Origin: VRUE01 sp963702575
GTDB lineage: Bacteria > Actinomycetota > Thermoleophilia > Solirubrobacterales > 70-9
NCBI GenBank assembly: GCA_963702575.1
Contig: CAVPCU010000001.1
Location: 157,178-221,177, forward strand
DNA: 64,000 nucleotides
Direction of reading: 5' to 3'
The first letter of the stretch is position 1, and each line of letters opens with the position of its first letter. The position numbers were made by a program, and so were the translations under genes. This document shows positions 1 to 10,704 of this stretch, piece by piece. The notes under the pieces were generated by a model that saw only the letters and a program-made list of their open reading frames with translations, was not told the origin of the DNA and did no database searches.

Positions 1-1
1 T

Positions 2-382
2 GCCGGCGCGAGCGCGGTCGGCGGCCCGGCGACGGCGGCGATCCCGCCCGCCTGCGCCGCCCTCGCCGTCCAGGCCGGCGCCGGCCTGGTCGGCTTCTTC
101 GTCCGCGGCGAGCGCAAGGCCCACGGCCTGCAGCGCTGGGTCGAGGGCCCGGTCGCCGAGGGCGCCCGCTGCCTCGTCATCGAGGACACCGTGACCACCG
201 GCGGCTCGACCGCGAAGGCGATCGAGCGGGTCCGCGAACAGGGCCTCGAGGTCGCCGCCGTCCTCGCCGTCGTCGACCGCCTCGCCGGCGGCGGCGAGCG
301 GATCGAAGCCGCGGCCGAGGCGCCCTACAGGGCTTTGGTCACGATCGACGAGCTGTACCCCGAGCGGCCCGACCGCGGCTGA
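2..382 (+). CDS. pyrE: Orotate phosphoribosyltransferase, 3' part
   Basis: The 5' end lies outside the window and about 126 C-terminal residues are visible. The enzyme transfers orotate to PRPP to make OMP in cytosolic pyrimidine synthesis. The visible part carries the family's loop (RGERKAHG, followed by a VEGP segment) and the PRPP-binding motif VIEDTVTTGGS near the start of the last third. Other type I phosphoribosyltransferases share the PRPP motif, but the K-x-HG loop together with an E-D-T-V-T-T-G-G-S motif favours PyrE. Glutamate codons here are GAG, as in other cytoplasmic genes of the window and unlike the secreted-protein genes that follow. It is followed by a promoter-bearing gap, so it probably ends its own transcription unit. 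Confidence 0.85.
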   Translation, partial: AGASAVGGPATAAIPPACAALAVQAGAGLVGFFVRGERKAHGLQRWVEGPVAEGARCLVIEDTVTTGGSTAKAIERVREQGLEVAAVLAVVDRLAGGGERIEAAAEAPYRALVTIDELYPERPDRG

Positions 383-495
383 GCGACCTCCGCCGAGACT
401 CCATAGTCGTTCACGGGAGCGACTCTCGACGTACCGCTATTTGCAGGGCTTTTGCACGCCCATGCTGCCCCTTGCAACTCTCCACAAACGACCAT

Positions 496-524
496 TTGAC
501 ATTAAGAAATTCACCACCTATGGT
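496..524 (+). promoter_or_regulatory. Sigma70-type promoter for the secreted-protein locus
   Basis: TTGACA (496-501), a 17-bp spacer and TATGGT (519-524) form a near-consensus promoter in an AT-richer patch of the 253-bp gap after pyrE. The predicted transcript has a leader of about 100 nt. The leader contains a 7-bp GC hairpin (584-590 with 597-603) upstream of a good ribosome binding site (AAGGAGA, 622-628). The leader could be regulatory, but I could not match it to a known riboswitch family. Confidence 0.7.
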
Positions 525-635
525 CTAAAAGACCGCGTTTCTGAAAAGTAGGATCGCGGCTACAGGGAAAACGGAGTCACCGAGGGCCGCCGGGAAGCGG
601 CCCGGCAGGGGCTTCACGCACAAGGAGAGATCTAA

Positions 636-1919
636 GTGAGACGCAAACCAAGCGACCTCGGGCGCAGTTCGTCCTCGGGCCGGCTCCGCCTAACCATCCT
701 GCTCGCCACCGTCGCGGCCTTCCTGCTGGTCCCGGCCGCGCAGGCCTTCGCCGAAGGCACCTTGACGGTCCAGATCGAAGGCGCCGGCAGCGGCGAAGTC
801 ACCAGCACCGGGGGCTTTAACGGCACCGGTATCGGCGAAGGCACGCCGCCGATCGAATGCAGCTACGCCTCCCCCGGCCCCGCCACCGGAACCTGCGAAG
901 ACGAACTCGAATTCGCCGAAGCATTCGGCTTGGAAGCCGTCGCCCTTCACGAGACGCCGGCCGCCGGCTCCCTGTTCAAGGAATGGCGGATCGAAGAAGG
1001 TCTGCAGATAGCTTTTTGCGGACCTGGTAGCAGCTCCGGGGCCGAATCCGAAAACTGCCTTGTGGGCGAAGTCGAAGGCGGTCCCGCCAAAGTCACCGCC
1101 GTCTTCCAAGAAGCCGGCCCCAAACTGACCCTCAACATCGAAGAAGGTGAAGGCACGGTCGTCTCCAACCCGGCGGGCCTGGAATGCAGCGGCATCTCCC
1201 CGCATTCCTGCTCGACCGAATCGATCGCCGAAAACACCGAAGTCGTGCTCACCGCCTCACCGGCCTCCGGCTACCTGTTCAAGAGCTGGAAAGGCTGCGA
1301 TGCGGGCAAAGTCAACGGTCGCCAGTGCACGGTCAAACTGAGCGCCGCCAAAACGGTCGGGGTGAAGTTCGTCAAAGCCCCCAGCCTGAGCCTCGCAAAG
1401 ACGACGGGCTCGGGACCGGGCATCGTCAGCACCTCCCCCGGCGGGGTCAACTGCGGCTACACCTGCCTCTCGGGCACCGCCCAGTACAAAGAAGGCTCGC
1501 TGACGATCAAGGCCAAGCCGGCCAAGCACTTCCACCTGGTCGAATTCAAGGAAGGCAGCGGCCCGGCCGAATCCTGTAACGGGGTCAGCACCGAAACCTG
1601 CACGATCGCCTCCTTCACGTCCAACGGCGGCCTCAAGGCCCAGTTCGCAGAAGACGCCAAGCACACGCTCTCCTACGCCGCAGAAGGCGGCGGGCAGGGC
1701 TCGCTGAAGACCAAGGCGACCGGCATCCTCTGCGGCTACACCTGCAGCGCCGGTGCGGCCGAATACTTCGCCACCGAAACGGTCGAAGTCTCGGTCACCC
1801 TGAACAAAGGCACCAGCCAGCTCACCTGGACCACGAGCGCGGGCACCTGCACCGCCCACGCGCTCACCTGCACGGTTCCGATGAGCGAAGACCACTCGCT
1901 GGTGGCGAAGTTCGAATAG
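636..1919 (+). CDS. Secreted protein with InlB-like B repeats
   Basis: 427 residues starting at GTG 636, chosen for the AAGGAGA box 7 bases upstream. An N-terminal signal peptide (basic start, hydrophobic stretch about residues 20-38, Ala-x-Ala cleavage region) directs export. The rest is about five divergent copies of an ~80-residue beta-rich module with paired cysteines, G-S-G-x-V-x-S-x-P openings and K-x-W/F-centred strands. This resembles the divergent InlB B-repeat families common on actinobacterial surfaces. The same module occurs at the C-terminus of the protein ending at 13759. Molecular function is unknown; a cell-surface or matrix role is inferred. Glutamate is GAA nearly throughout. 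Confidence 0.8.
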   Translation: MRRKPSDLGRSSSSGRLRLTILLATVAAFLLVPAAQAFAEGTLTVQIEGAGSGEVTSTGGFNGTGIGEGTPPIECSYASPGPATGTCEDELEFAEAFGLEAVALHETPAAGSLFKEWRIEEGLQIAFCGPGSSSGAESENCLVGEVEGGPAKVTAVFQEAGPKLTLNIEEGEGTVVSNPAGLECSGISPHSCSTESIAENTEVVLTASPASGYLFKSWKGCDAGKVNGRQCTVKLSAAKTVGVKFVKAPSLSLAKTTGSGPGIVSTSPGGVNCGYTCLSGTAQYKEGSLTIKAKPAKHFHLVEFKEGSGPAESCNGVSTETCTIASFTSNGGLKAQFAEDAKHTLSYAAEGGGQGSLKTKATGILCGYTCSAGAAEYFATETVEVSVTLNKGTSQLTWTTSAGTCTAHALTCTVPMSEDHSLVAKFE

Positions 1920-1957
1920 GAGAAAGAAGCACGAAGTAAGGAGAAGCAAAGGCCAAG

Positions 1958-1986
1958 GGCCGCGGGGCAAAGAAAGCCCCGCGGCC
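1958..1986 (+). terminator. GC hairpin between secreted genes
   Basis: A perfect 11-bp stem (GGCCGCGGGGC, 1958-1968, with GCCCCGCGGCC, 1976-1986) closes a 7-base A-rich loop. It has no U tract. It lies between the stop at 1919 and the next start at 2047, so it may be a partial terminator, a processing site or an mRNA stabiliser. Confidence 0.5.
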
Positions 1987-2046
1987 AGAGGCCTCAGATG
2001 AAACGCAGCAATGGGACAGGCGGGGACAAAAGAGAGGGGGCAGTCA

Positions 2047-5000
2047 ATGGCGGCACCGGAACAGAGCAAGAGCAATCGAGGATCCGCGCTTCCCAGGCTT
2101 TGCCTTGCCGCACTCGCTGCGATCCTCCTCCTCCCGTCTCCGGCATCCGCCGCCACCGGCATCTCCGACGCCGAAGAACTGACCCGCTTCGGCAGCGAAG
2201 GCTCCGCCGCCGGCCAGCTGGGGGTGCCCGGAGGCATCGCCACCGATCCCGTCACCGGCCACGTCTACGTCCTGAACGCAGGCAACCACCGGATCGAGGA
2301 GTTCACCCCCTGGGGCCGCTTCGTCAAGGCCTTCGGCTGGGACGTCGCCCCCGGTGCGGTCAACGAGGCCCAGGAAGTCAGGGTGAGGGCATCGTCGGGC
2401 ACCTTCAAGCTCAGCTTCGGCGCCGGCGGCCCCGGCGTCTCGGAAACCGCCAGCCTCCCCTTCGACGCCACCGCGGCCGAAGTCCAGACGGCCCTCAACT
2501 CTCTCGCCAATGTCTCGACCGGCGGCGGCTCGGTCGGCGTCGAAGCGGTCCCCGGCAAGTCCAGCGGCACCACCCCCTACGTCTACGTGGTCACCTTCAA
2601 GGGCTCCCTCGGCGCCAAAGACGTCGCCCAGCTCGTCGCCACGAACGGCGCCGAACCGCTCGCCGGCGGCAGCCCCGCCACCGAACTCGAAGCCCGCACC
2701 CGCGCCGACGGCCATGCCGCCACCGCCGGCCTCGAGTCCTGCACCGAAGAATCGGGCTGCCAACAGGGGCTCGCAGGCGCTGGGCGGGCCAGCTCGGCCT
2801 TCAGAGCGGCGGCATCGCCGTCGACGCCGCCGGCAACGTCTACGTCAGGGAAGTCACGAACCTCCGCGTGCAGAAGTTCGACTCCGCGGGCCGCTTCCTG
2901 CTCGCCTTCGGCAGCGCAGGAACCGGCCCCGGTCAGTTCAGCGCCGGCCAAGGTCTCGCCCTCGGCCCCGCAGGCAAGCTCTACGCCGGCGACAACGAAC
3001 GCATCGAGCGCTTCAACCTCGAAGGCGAATACCAGGCCTCGCTCCCCCTTCCCGGCGAGACCGTCCAGACCCTCGCCGTCGACCCCGTGAGCGGCGACCT
3101 CTACGCCAGCAGCGGCAAAGAAAAGCTCTTCAGGCTCAACTCGACCACCGGCGCCGAAATCGGCCAGCTCGAAGGCGAGGGAGCGCTCGCCACCAACGCC
3201 GCCGGCGACCTCTTCGCGGTACGTCCCTCCGCCACCGAACAGCTGGTCCTGGAGTACGACTCAAGCGGCAAACCGCTCTCCCCGGCGAGCTGTTGCGAGT
3301 CGCCGGAAGAAGTCCCGGGAGTCGAAGGAACCGATTTCCTGATAGCCGGCCTCGCCACCAACACCGCCGACGACCTCTACGTCGCCTACTTCTTCAATGG
3401 CAGCGGTAGCTTCATCCGCTCCTTCGGCCCCGGTCCGGTCGGCTTCGAACTGCAGCCACCCGTCCCGCCCCAGATCACCGCCCAGTTCGCCACCTCGGTG
3501 CAAAAGGACGGCGCCACCGTGGCGGCCGAGATCAACCCCCACTTCTGGCCCGACACCCGCTACTACGTCCAGTACGGGACCGGCAAATGCTCAGAAGGCG
3601 GCTGCGTCCACGAAGCGCCCCTGCCGCCCGGCACCCTGCTCACCTCCAAACAGGTCGGCCTGCCCCAGCGCGCCACGGTCCCCCTCGAAAGCCTCAATCC
3701 CGGCACCGTCTACCACTACCGCTTCGTCGCCAAGAGCTCCGGCGGCGGCCCGGTCTTCGGAGTGGGCGGCGGCACCCCCGAAGGCTCCGGCTTCAAGGAA
3801 GTGGGCGAAGAATCGAGCTTCACCACCTTCGAACCGCTCTCCTCGCCGCCCTGCTCCAACGACGGCTTTCGCACCGGGGCGGGCGCCCACCTGCCCGACT
3901 GCCGGGCCTACGAGATGGTCAGCCCGGTGGACAAAAACAATGGCGACGTCGAGGCGCTGATCGACCCCACCGGCTATTCCACCGCCCTCGACCAGAGCTC
4001 CGCCGCAGGCGAAAAGCTCACCTACTCCTCCTACCGCAGCTTCGGAGTGCCCAAAGGCGCCCCGTATACCAACCAGTACATTGCCTCCCGCGATTCCGGC
4101 AGCGGCTGGTCGAGCGAAGCGATCGACGTGGGCCAGAGCTCGCTCGGCTCCGTCGCCGCCAACCTCGAGAACCCCTACAAGGCCTTCTCGGAAGACCTCT
4201 GCCAGAGCTGGCTCGTCGTCTCGGCCGAACCGCTCTTGGCGCCCGGGGCGACGGACGGCTACCACGACCTCTACCGGCGGGACGGTTGTGGCGGCGAAGC
4301 GGGCTACGAAGCGCTGATCGGGGTCCCGCCGAGCGTCGAACCAGAACACTTCAACCCCGAGCTCCAGGGAACCTCGGCCGACGGAAAGCAGGCGATCCTG
4401 CGGGTCGAAGACAAGCTTACCCCCGAAGCGACGAGCGGCATCTTTCAGACCTACTACGCGAGCGAAGGGGGGCTGCACCTCGTCTGCATCCTGCCGAACG
4501 GGTTGCCGAGCGGAGGCAACTGCTCGGGGGGGACGGGTGGGAAGAACGCCAATTTCAACTCCCTGTACCACCTGGCCAGCGTCAGCCACGCGATCTCCAA
4601 TGACGGGAGCAAGGTTTATTGGACCGACTCGGGGCCAACCGCCCAAACCGGCAACTCGGGCCCAGGCAGGATCTTCCTGCGCGAGAACCCAGGACAGCCC
4701 GAAAGCGCCGGAAAAGACGGCAAAGGCAACTGCGTCCCCGAAGCCGAAAGGGCCTGCACGCTCCCGGTCTCGGAAACCAAAACGAAACTGCGGTCCTATT
4801 TTCTAGGAGCCAGCGCAGACGGATCCAAGGCGCTGTTCAGGGTTACCGAAGGAGGGGTGCTGGAAGGCAACCTCTACGAGTTCACCGTGGGCTCCCCGAC
4901 GGTCAAGATCGCCGGTGAGACCCTCGGCGTGGCAGCGGCGAGTGAAGACCTCTCCCACCTCTACTTCGTCTCCAAAGAAGTCCTTGCCGGCACGACCGGA

Positions 5001-5960
5001 GCCACCGAAGGAAAGCCGAACCTCTACCTCGACCAGAACGGCAGCGAGACCTTCGTCGCAACGCTCTCACGAGCCGACGTCGTGGCAAACGGGCCCTCCG
5101 ACACCGCTGCCGAACCGGTCTACCACGCCGCCAGGGCCACGGCCGACGGCAGTGTGCTGGTCTTCATCTCGACCGAACCGCTGGGCGGTTATGACAACGC
5201 CGACGTCACCCGCGAAGGGGAAGCGGACTCGGAGGTCTACCGCTATGAAGCCGGGGCCTCGGCACCGGCTTGCATCTCGTGCAACCCGGGCGGGGCGCGC
5301 CCACAGGGGCGGGTGGTGCGAGGCGCTGGGAACAGCACCGCGCTCCAGGCGACGGCAGCTGCCATCCCACTGGCCACGGCCGACCTTTACGCCCCCCGCG
5401 CCCTTTCAGCGAACGGGAAGCGCCTCTTCTTCGACAGCTTCGACGCGCTCCTGCCACGCGACACCAATGGCAAGGAGGATGTCTATGAGTGGGAGGCGGC
5501 GGGCTCGCGGGAGGAATGCGAGGAAAAGGGCGCCGAGGCCTACGTCGAAAGCGCGGGCGGCTGCCTCAGCCTGATCTCCTCTGGCGAAAGCCCCCAGGAC
5601 TCCGAATTCGTGGATGCAGGCTTCGACGGGCGCGACGCCTTCTTCGCCACCAGCGCCAGCCTCCTGCCCCAGGACCCGGGCCTGGTCGACATCTACGACG
5701 CGCGGGTCGAAGGCGGCTTCCCCCAGCCGACCGCGGTCGCGGCCTGCGAAGGCGAAGCCTGTCAGAGCCCTCCCGAAGCGCCCCGGGACCCGACCCCGGC
5801 CTCGGCGAGCTTCCAGGGCTCCGGCAATGTGGTCGAAGAAGCGCCGACGGGGCGGGCGCGCTGCGCCAAGGGCAAGGTGCGCCGCAAGGGCAGGTGCACG
5901 AGCAAGCCGCGCAAGAAGTCAGGTGTGCGAGCCAAGCACAAGCGGAGGGCGGGGCGATGA
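2047..5960 (+). pseudogene. Secreted NHL-repeat/beta-propeller protein, one frameshift
   Basis: The start is ATG 2047, behind the purine-rich GAGAGGGGGC. A signal peptide (about residues 1-37) is followed by NHL-type propeller repeats (GIAVDAAGNVYV, NLRVQKFDS), a fibronectin-like segment with Y-Y-V-Q-Y-G-T, a WD40/TolB-like second propeller and a basic C-tail with a CAKGKVRRKGRC motif. The frame breaks at about 2780: a run of three G here is four G in the paralogue at 9551. Restoring one G joins the two halves into about 1,300 residues. The role is unknown; cell-surface binding is inferred. It is translationally coupled to the next gene (ATGA, 5957-5960). The break may be a consensus error rather than real decay. 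Confidence 0.75.
2151..3934 (+). repeat. Long direct repeat, copy 1 (~1.78 kb)
   Basis: This segment is almost identical to 8921-10704. It runs from just after the signal-peptide codons to the G-Q-x-V-D-K region past the fibronectin-like domain. Differences are few and are clustered near 3300-3420, plus single-base indels at about 2780 and at 3639-3640. Such identity between paralogues implies recent duplication or gene conversion and also makes short-read placement ambiguous. Confidence 0.9.
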
Positions 5961-8818
5961 GGAAGCTCACCAAGGCACTCGGCGCCATCGCCCTGGCGGC
6001 CCTTGGCGCCCTCTGGCTCGCCGTCCCCGCGCAGGCCGACTTCGGCCTCAACGACTTCAGTTCGGGCTTCTTCAACGAAAACGGTTCCCCGGCGACCCAG
6101 GCGGGCTCCCATCCCTTCGCGGCGACCACGTCCTTCAACGTCAACACCAAGATCGACGCGAAATCGGGCAAAGAAATTCCCGACGGCGACGTGAAGACTC
6201 TGCGCTTCCAGTTCCCTCCCGGGTTGATCGGCGACATCACCGCAGTTCCGCGCTGCTCCAGCGCGGACTTCCTGACAATCAATGAAGAAGCGTACCCCGA
6301 ATGCCCCAACGCCACCGCGGTGGGAGCCACCAGGGTCCGCGCCGTCAACGCGGAAGGCATCGGCGACGGCTTCCCTCTCTACAACCTCGTTCCGCCGCCG
6401 GGGGTCGCGGCCAAATTCGGCTTCGTCGTCCAGGACGTGCCGGTGACGATAGAAGCCGGGATCAACGACGAAGCCCCCAACAACATCAGGGCTGCGCTCG
6501 TGAACATCCCCCAGGCGGTCTCCTTCTTTGGTGCTACCGCGACGCAGCTGTGGGGGATCCCCGCCGCGCCCTCCCACGACCCCTTCCGCGGCCACTGCTT
6601 GAAGTTCGACGGCGGGACCGTCGACGAATTCGCCTCCAAGGGAGTTTGCGAAACCGGCGCCCCCGAAGTCCCCTTCCTCACCCTGCCGCGCTCCTGCACC
6701 GGGCCGCTCACCACCAGCTACGAAGCGATCTCCTGGCAGCAACCCGACGCCGAACCGAACAGGGGCAGCTCCGAAGCGCCGGGGATGACCGGCTGCTCGG
6801 CGCTCGGCTTTCACCCCTCGATCACCGCCAAGCCGACCAGCCTGGCGGCGCAGAGCCCGACCGGCCTGGACTTCAGCCTCGACGTCCAAGACGAAGGCCT
6901 CGGCAATCCGAGCGGCCTCGCCAACGCCGACATCGAAAAAGCGCTCGTCACCCTGCCCGAAGGGATGAGCGCCAACCCCTCCCTCGCCGAAGGGCTCGGC
7001 GTCTGCACCGAGGAGCAGGTCAAGCGCGAGGCGCCCGGCTCGGCCCCAGGCACGGGCTGCCCACAGGCCTCCAAGATCGGCACGGTCGAAGTCGAAAGCC
7101 CCCTGGTCGAAGAACCCCTCAAGGGCTCCCTCTTCATCGCCAAGCCCTACGAGAACCCCTTCGGCTCCCTGATCGCCCTCTACGTCGCGATCGAGAACGC
7201 CAACCTGGGGATCAGGGTGATCCAGCCGCTCAAGGTCGAACCCGATCCCCATACCGGCCAGCTGATCACCACCGCAGAAGAAATCCCCCAGCTGCCCTTC
7301 TCCCACTTCCGCCTGCACTTCCGCGAGGGCGGTCGCAGCCCCCTGATCAGCCCGCCGGGCTGCGGCACCTTCGACGCCGCCGCCACCCTCTACCCCTACT
7401 CGGGCGAACCGGTCACCTCCACCTCGGCCTTCCAGATCGTCTCGGGCCCCAGCGAAGGCCCCTGCCCGCCCGTCGGCAACGCCCCCTTCCACCCGGCATT
7501 CGAAGCCGGCTCGATCAACAACGACGCCGGCTCCTACTCGCCCTTCGTCCTGCGCCTCACCCGCAAAGACGGCGAACAGGACATGTCGAAGTTCTCCACG
7601 ACCCTGCCTCCCGGCGTGGTCGGGAAGATCGCCGGCCTGGCCAAATGCTCCGATGCGCAGATCGCCCAGGCCAAGTCGCGCACCGGCCCGCACGGGGCCG
7701 AAGAAGAGCTGGCCGACCCATCCTGCCCCGCTTCCTCGAAGATCGGGCGCACCGTGGCCGGGGCCGGAGTCGGCTCGCAGCTCACCTACGTCCCCGGCTC
7801 CCTCTACCTGGCCGGGCCGATCGGCGGCGATCCCCTCTCGGTCGTCGCGATCGTCCCGGCCAAGGCCGGTCCCTTCGACGCCGGCACCGTCGTCGTCCGC
7901 GAGGCCCTCACCCTCAACCCCCTTACCGCCGAAGTCGAAGTCGACGGCTCCCACTCCGACCCGATCCCCCACATCCTCAAGGGCATCCCGCTGAACGTCA
8001 GGGACCTCCGCGTCTATGCCGACAAGCCCAACTTCACCCTCAACCCGACCGACTGCGAACCGTCTGCGACCAGGGCCACCCTGTGGGGGGCGGGGACGCT
8101 CTTTGACCCCTCGGGCGAATCCCCCCTCGGCCTCTCCGCCCGCTTCCAGGCCGCCGACTGCGCCGCCCTGGGCTTCAAGCCGCAAGTGGCGATCGCGCTC
8201 AAAGGCGGCACCAAGCGCGGCCGCTTCCCGGCCCTGACCGCGACCGTCACGCCACGTCCGGGAGACGCCAACTTCAGTGGCGCCGTCGTCACCCTGCCGC
8301 ACTCGGCCTTCCTCGAACAGGGCCACTTCAAAACGATCTGCACCCGCGTTCAGTTCGCCGCGGGCGGCGGCAACGGAGAACAGTGCCCGGCGGCCTCGAT
8401 CTACGGCACCGCCAGGGCCACCAGCCCGCTGCTTGACGAACCGTTCTCGGGCCCGGTCTTCCTCAGGTCCTCCAACCACAACCTGCCCGACCTCGTGGTC
8501 GCCCTGCACGGCCTGGTCAACATCGACCTCGCCTCCCGCATCGACTCCCACAAGGGCGGCATCCGCTCGACCTTCGAAGCGATCCCCGACGCCCCGGTCT
8601 CCAAGTTCGTGCTCGAAATGCAGGGCGGGGCGAAAGGCCTGATCGTCAACAGCACCAACCTCTGCAACTCGACCAACCGCGCCAAGGGAACCCTGATCGC
8701 CCAGAGCGCCAAGCTCGACCGGGTCGAACCGGTCGTGGCGCCCCTGGGCTGCGGCAAAGGGCACAGGCGGCATAGGCGGCACGCCAAGCAGACCCACAAA
8801 CGCCACCCGGGGAGGTAG
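5957..8818 (+). CDS. Large exported repetitive protein
   Basis: 953 residues starting at ATG 5957, which overlaps the upstream stop (ATGA). A signal peptide occupies about residues 1-25 (hydrophobic A/L stretch, then AQA-D). The body contains several ~200-residue beta-rich blocks. Each has an L-P-P/E-G-x-x-G opening, a C-x-D/S...C-P-x-x-S-K-I-G segment and a P-G-S-L-Y-L-A/I-x-P strand. The tail is Lys/Arg/His-rich (about residues 938-953). I recognise it as a lineage-specific actinobacterial surface family without a known function. It sits between the two NHL paralogues in one operon. Glutamate is mainly GAA. Confidence 0.75.
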   Translation: MRKLTKALGAIALAALGALWLAVPAQADFGLNDFSSGFFNENGSPATQAGSHPFAATTSFNVNTKIDAKSGKEIPDGDVKTLRFQFPPGLIGDITAVPRCSSADFLTINEEAYPECPNATAVGATRVRAVNAEGIGDGFPLYNLVPPPGVAAKFGFVVQDVPVTIEAGINDEAPNNIRAALVNIPQAVSFFGATATQLWGIPAAPSHDPFRGHCLKFDGGTVDEFASKGVCETGAPEVPFLTLPRSCTGPLTTSYEAISWQQPDAEPNRGSSEAPGMTGCSALGFHPSITAKPTSLAAQSPTGLDFSLDVQDEGLGNPSGLANADIEKALVTLPEGMSANPSLAEGLGVCTEEQVKREAPGSAPGTGCPQASKIGTVEVESPLVEEPLKGSLFIAKPYENPFGSLIALYVAIENANLGIRVIQPLKVEPDPHTGQLITTAEEIPQLPFSHFRLHFREGGRSPLISPPGCGTFDAAATLYPYSGEPVTSTSAFQIVSGPSEGPCPPVGNAPFHPAFEAGSINNDAGSYSPFVLRLTRKDGEQDMSKFSTTLPPGVVGKIAGLAKCSDAQIAQAKSRTGPHGAEEELADPSCPASSKIGRTVAGAGVGSQLTYVPGSLYLAGPIGGDPLSVVAIVPAKAGPFDAGTVVVREALTLNPLTAEVEVDGSHSDPIPHILKGIPLNVRDLRVYADKPNFTLNPTDCEPSATRATLWGAGTLFDPSGESPLGLSARFQAADCAALGFKPQVAIALKGGTKRGRFPALTATVTPRPGDANFSGAVVTLPHSAFLEQGHFKTICTRVQFAAGGGNGEQCPAASIYGTARATSPLLDEPFSGPVFLRSSNHNLPDLVVALHGLVNIDLASRIDSHKGGIRSTFEAIPDAPVSKFVLEMQGGAKGLIVNSTNLCNSTNRAKGTLIAQSAKLDRVEPVVAPLGCGKGHRRHRRHAKQTHKRHPGR

Positions 8819-8920
8819 GCCGGTGGGAGCAGGGGCGAAGGCGGGGACGGTCTCGGCGAGCGCCTTGGCCTTGCTGGTCGCGGCCCTACTTGCCCTTGCC
8901 TCGGCGCCTCTCGCCCACGC

Positions 8921-10704
8921 CGCCACCGGCATCTCCGACGCCGAAGAACTGACCCGCTTCGGCAGCGAAGGCTCCGCCGCCGGCCAGCTGGGGGTGCCCG
9001 AAGGCATCGCCACCGATCCCGTCACCGGCCACGTCTACGTCCTGAACGCAGGCAACCACCGGATCGAGGAGTTCACCCCCTGGGGCCGCTTCGTCAAGGC
9101 CTTCGGCTGGGACGTCGCCCCCGGTGCGGTCAACGAGGCCCAGGAAGTCAGGGTGAGGGCATCGTCGGGCACCTTCAAGCTCAGCTTCGGCGCCGGCGGC
9201 CCCGGCGTCTCGGAAACCGCCAGCCTCCCCTTCGACGCCACCGCGGCCGAAGTCCAGACGGCCCTCAACTCTCTCGCCAATGTCTCGACCGGCGGCGGCT
9301 CGGTCGGCGTCGAAGCGGTCCCCGGCAAGTCCAGCGGCACCACCCCCTACGTCTACGTGGTCACCTTCAAGGGCTCCCTCGGCGCCAAAGACGTCGCCCA
9401 GCTCGTCGCCACGAACGGCGCCGAACCGCTCGCCGGCGGCAGCCCCGCCACCGAACTCGAAGCCCGCACCCGCGCCGACGGCCATGCCGCCACCGCCGGC
9501 CTCGAGTCCTGCACCGAAGAATCGGGCTGCCAACAGGGGCTCGCAGGCGCTGGGGCGGGCCAGCTCGGCCTTCAGAGCGGCGGCATCGCCGTCGACGCCG
9601 CCGGCAACGTCTACGTCAGGGAAGTCACGAACCTCCGCGTGCAGAAGTTCGACTCCGCGGGCCGCTTCCTGCTCGCCTTCGGCAGCGCAGGAACCGGCCC
9701 CGGTCAGTTCAGCGCCGGCCAAGGTCTCGCCCTCGGCCCCGCAGGCAAGCTCTACGCCGGCGACAACGAACGCATCGAGCGCTTCAACCTCGAAGGCGAA
9801 TACCAGGCCTCGCTCCCCCTTCCCGGCGAGACCGTCCAGACCCTCGCCGTCGACCCCGTGAGCGGCGACCTCTACGCCAGCAGCGGCAAAGAAAAGCTCT
9901 TCAGGCTCAACTCGACCACCGGCGCCGAAATCGGCCAGCTCGAAGGCGAGGGAGCGCTCGCCACCAACGCCGCCGGCGACCTCTTCGCGGTACGTCCCTC
10001 CGCCACCGAACAGCTGGTCCTGGAGTACGACTCAAGCGGCAAACCGCTCTCCCCGGCGAGCTGTTGCGAGTCGCCGGAAAAAGTCCCGGGATTCGAAGCC
10101 GATTTCCCGATAGCCGGCCTCGCCACCAACACCGCCGGCACCCTCTACGTCGCCTACTTCTTCAGTGGCGCCGGTAGCTTCATCCGCTCCTTCGGCCCCG
10201 GTCCGGTCGGCTTCGAACTGCAGCCACCCGTCCCGCCCCAGATCACCGCCCAGTTCGCCACCTCGGTGCAAAAGGACGGCGCCACCGTGGCGGCCGAGAT
10301 CAACCCCCACTTCTGGCCCGACACCCGCTACTACGTCCAGTACGGGACCGGCAAATGCTCAGAAGGCGGCTGCGTCCACGAAGCGCCCCTGCCGCCCGGC
10401 ACCCTGCTCGACCTCCAAACAGGTCGGCCTGCCCCAGCGGGCCACGGTCCCCCTCGAAAGCCTCAATCCCGGCACCGTCTACCACTACCGCTTCGTCGCC
10501 AAGAGCTCCGGCGGCGGCCCGGTCTTCGGAGTGGGCGGCGGCACCCCCGAAGGCTCCGGCTTCAAGGAAGTGGGCGAAGAATCGAGCTTCACCACCTTCG
10601 AACCGCTCTCCTCGCCGCCCTGCTCCAACGACGGCTTTCGCAGCGGGGCGGGCGCCCACCTGCCCGACTGCCGGGCCTACGAGATGGTCAGCCCGGTGGA
10701 CAAG
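8921..10704 (+). repeat. Long direct repeat, copy 2 (~1.78 kb)
   Basis: Partner of 2151-3934, offset 6,768-6,771 bases depending on indels. See copy 1. Confidence 0.9.

Noticed and set aside
584..603. c-di-GMP or other named riboswitch before 636
   Set aside because: I could match only a generic GC hairpin, not conserved ligand-binding bases.
1998..2046. Start of the second secreted gene at ATG 1998
   Set aside because: That frame gives an Arg-rich nonsense N-terminus; the signal peptide begins at ATG 2047 and joins the long frame after one base at about 2780.
5762..9025. 1,087-codon minus-strand open frame
   Set aside because: Antisense to the large exported protein; Gly/Arg/Asp-rich with no domain.
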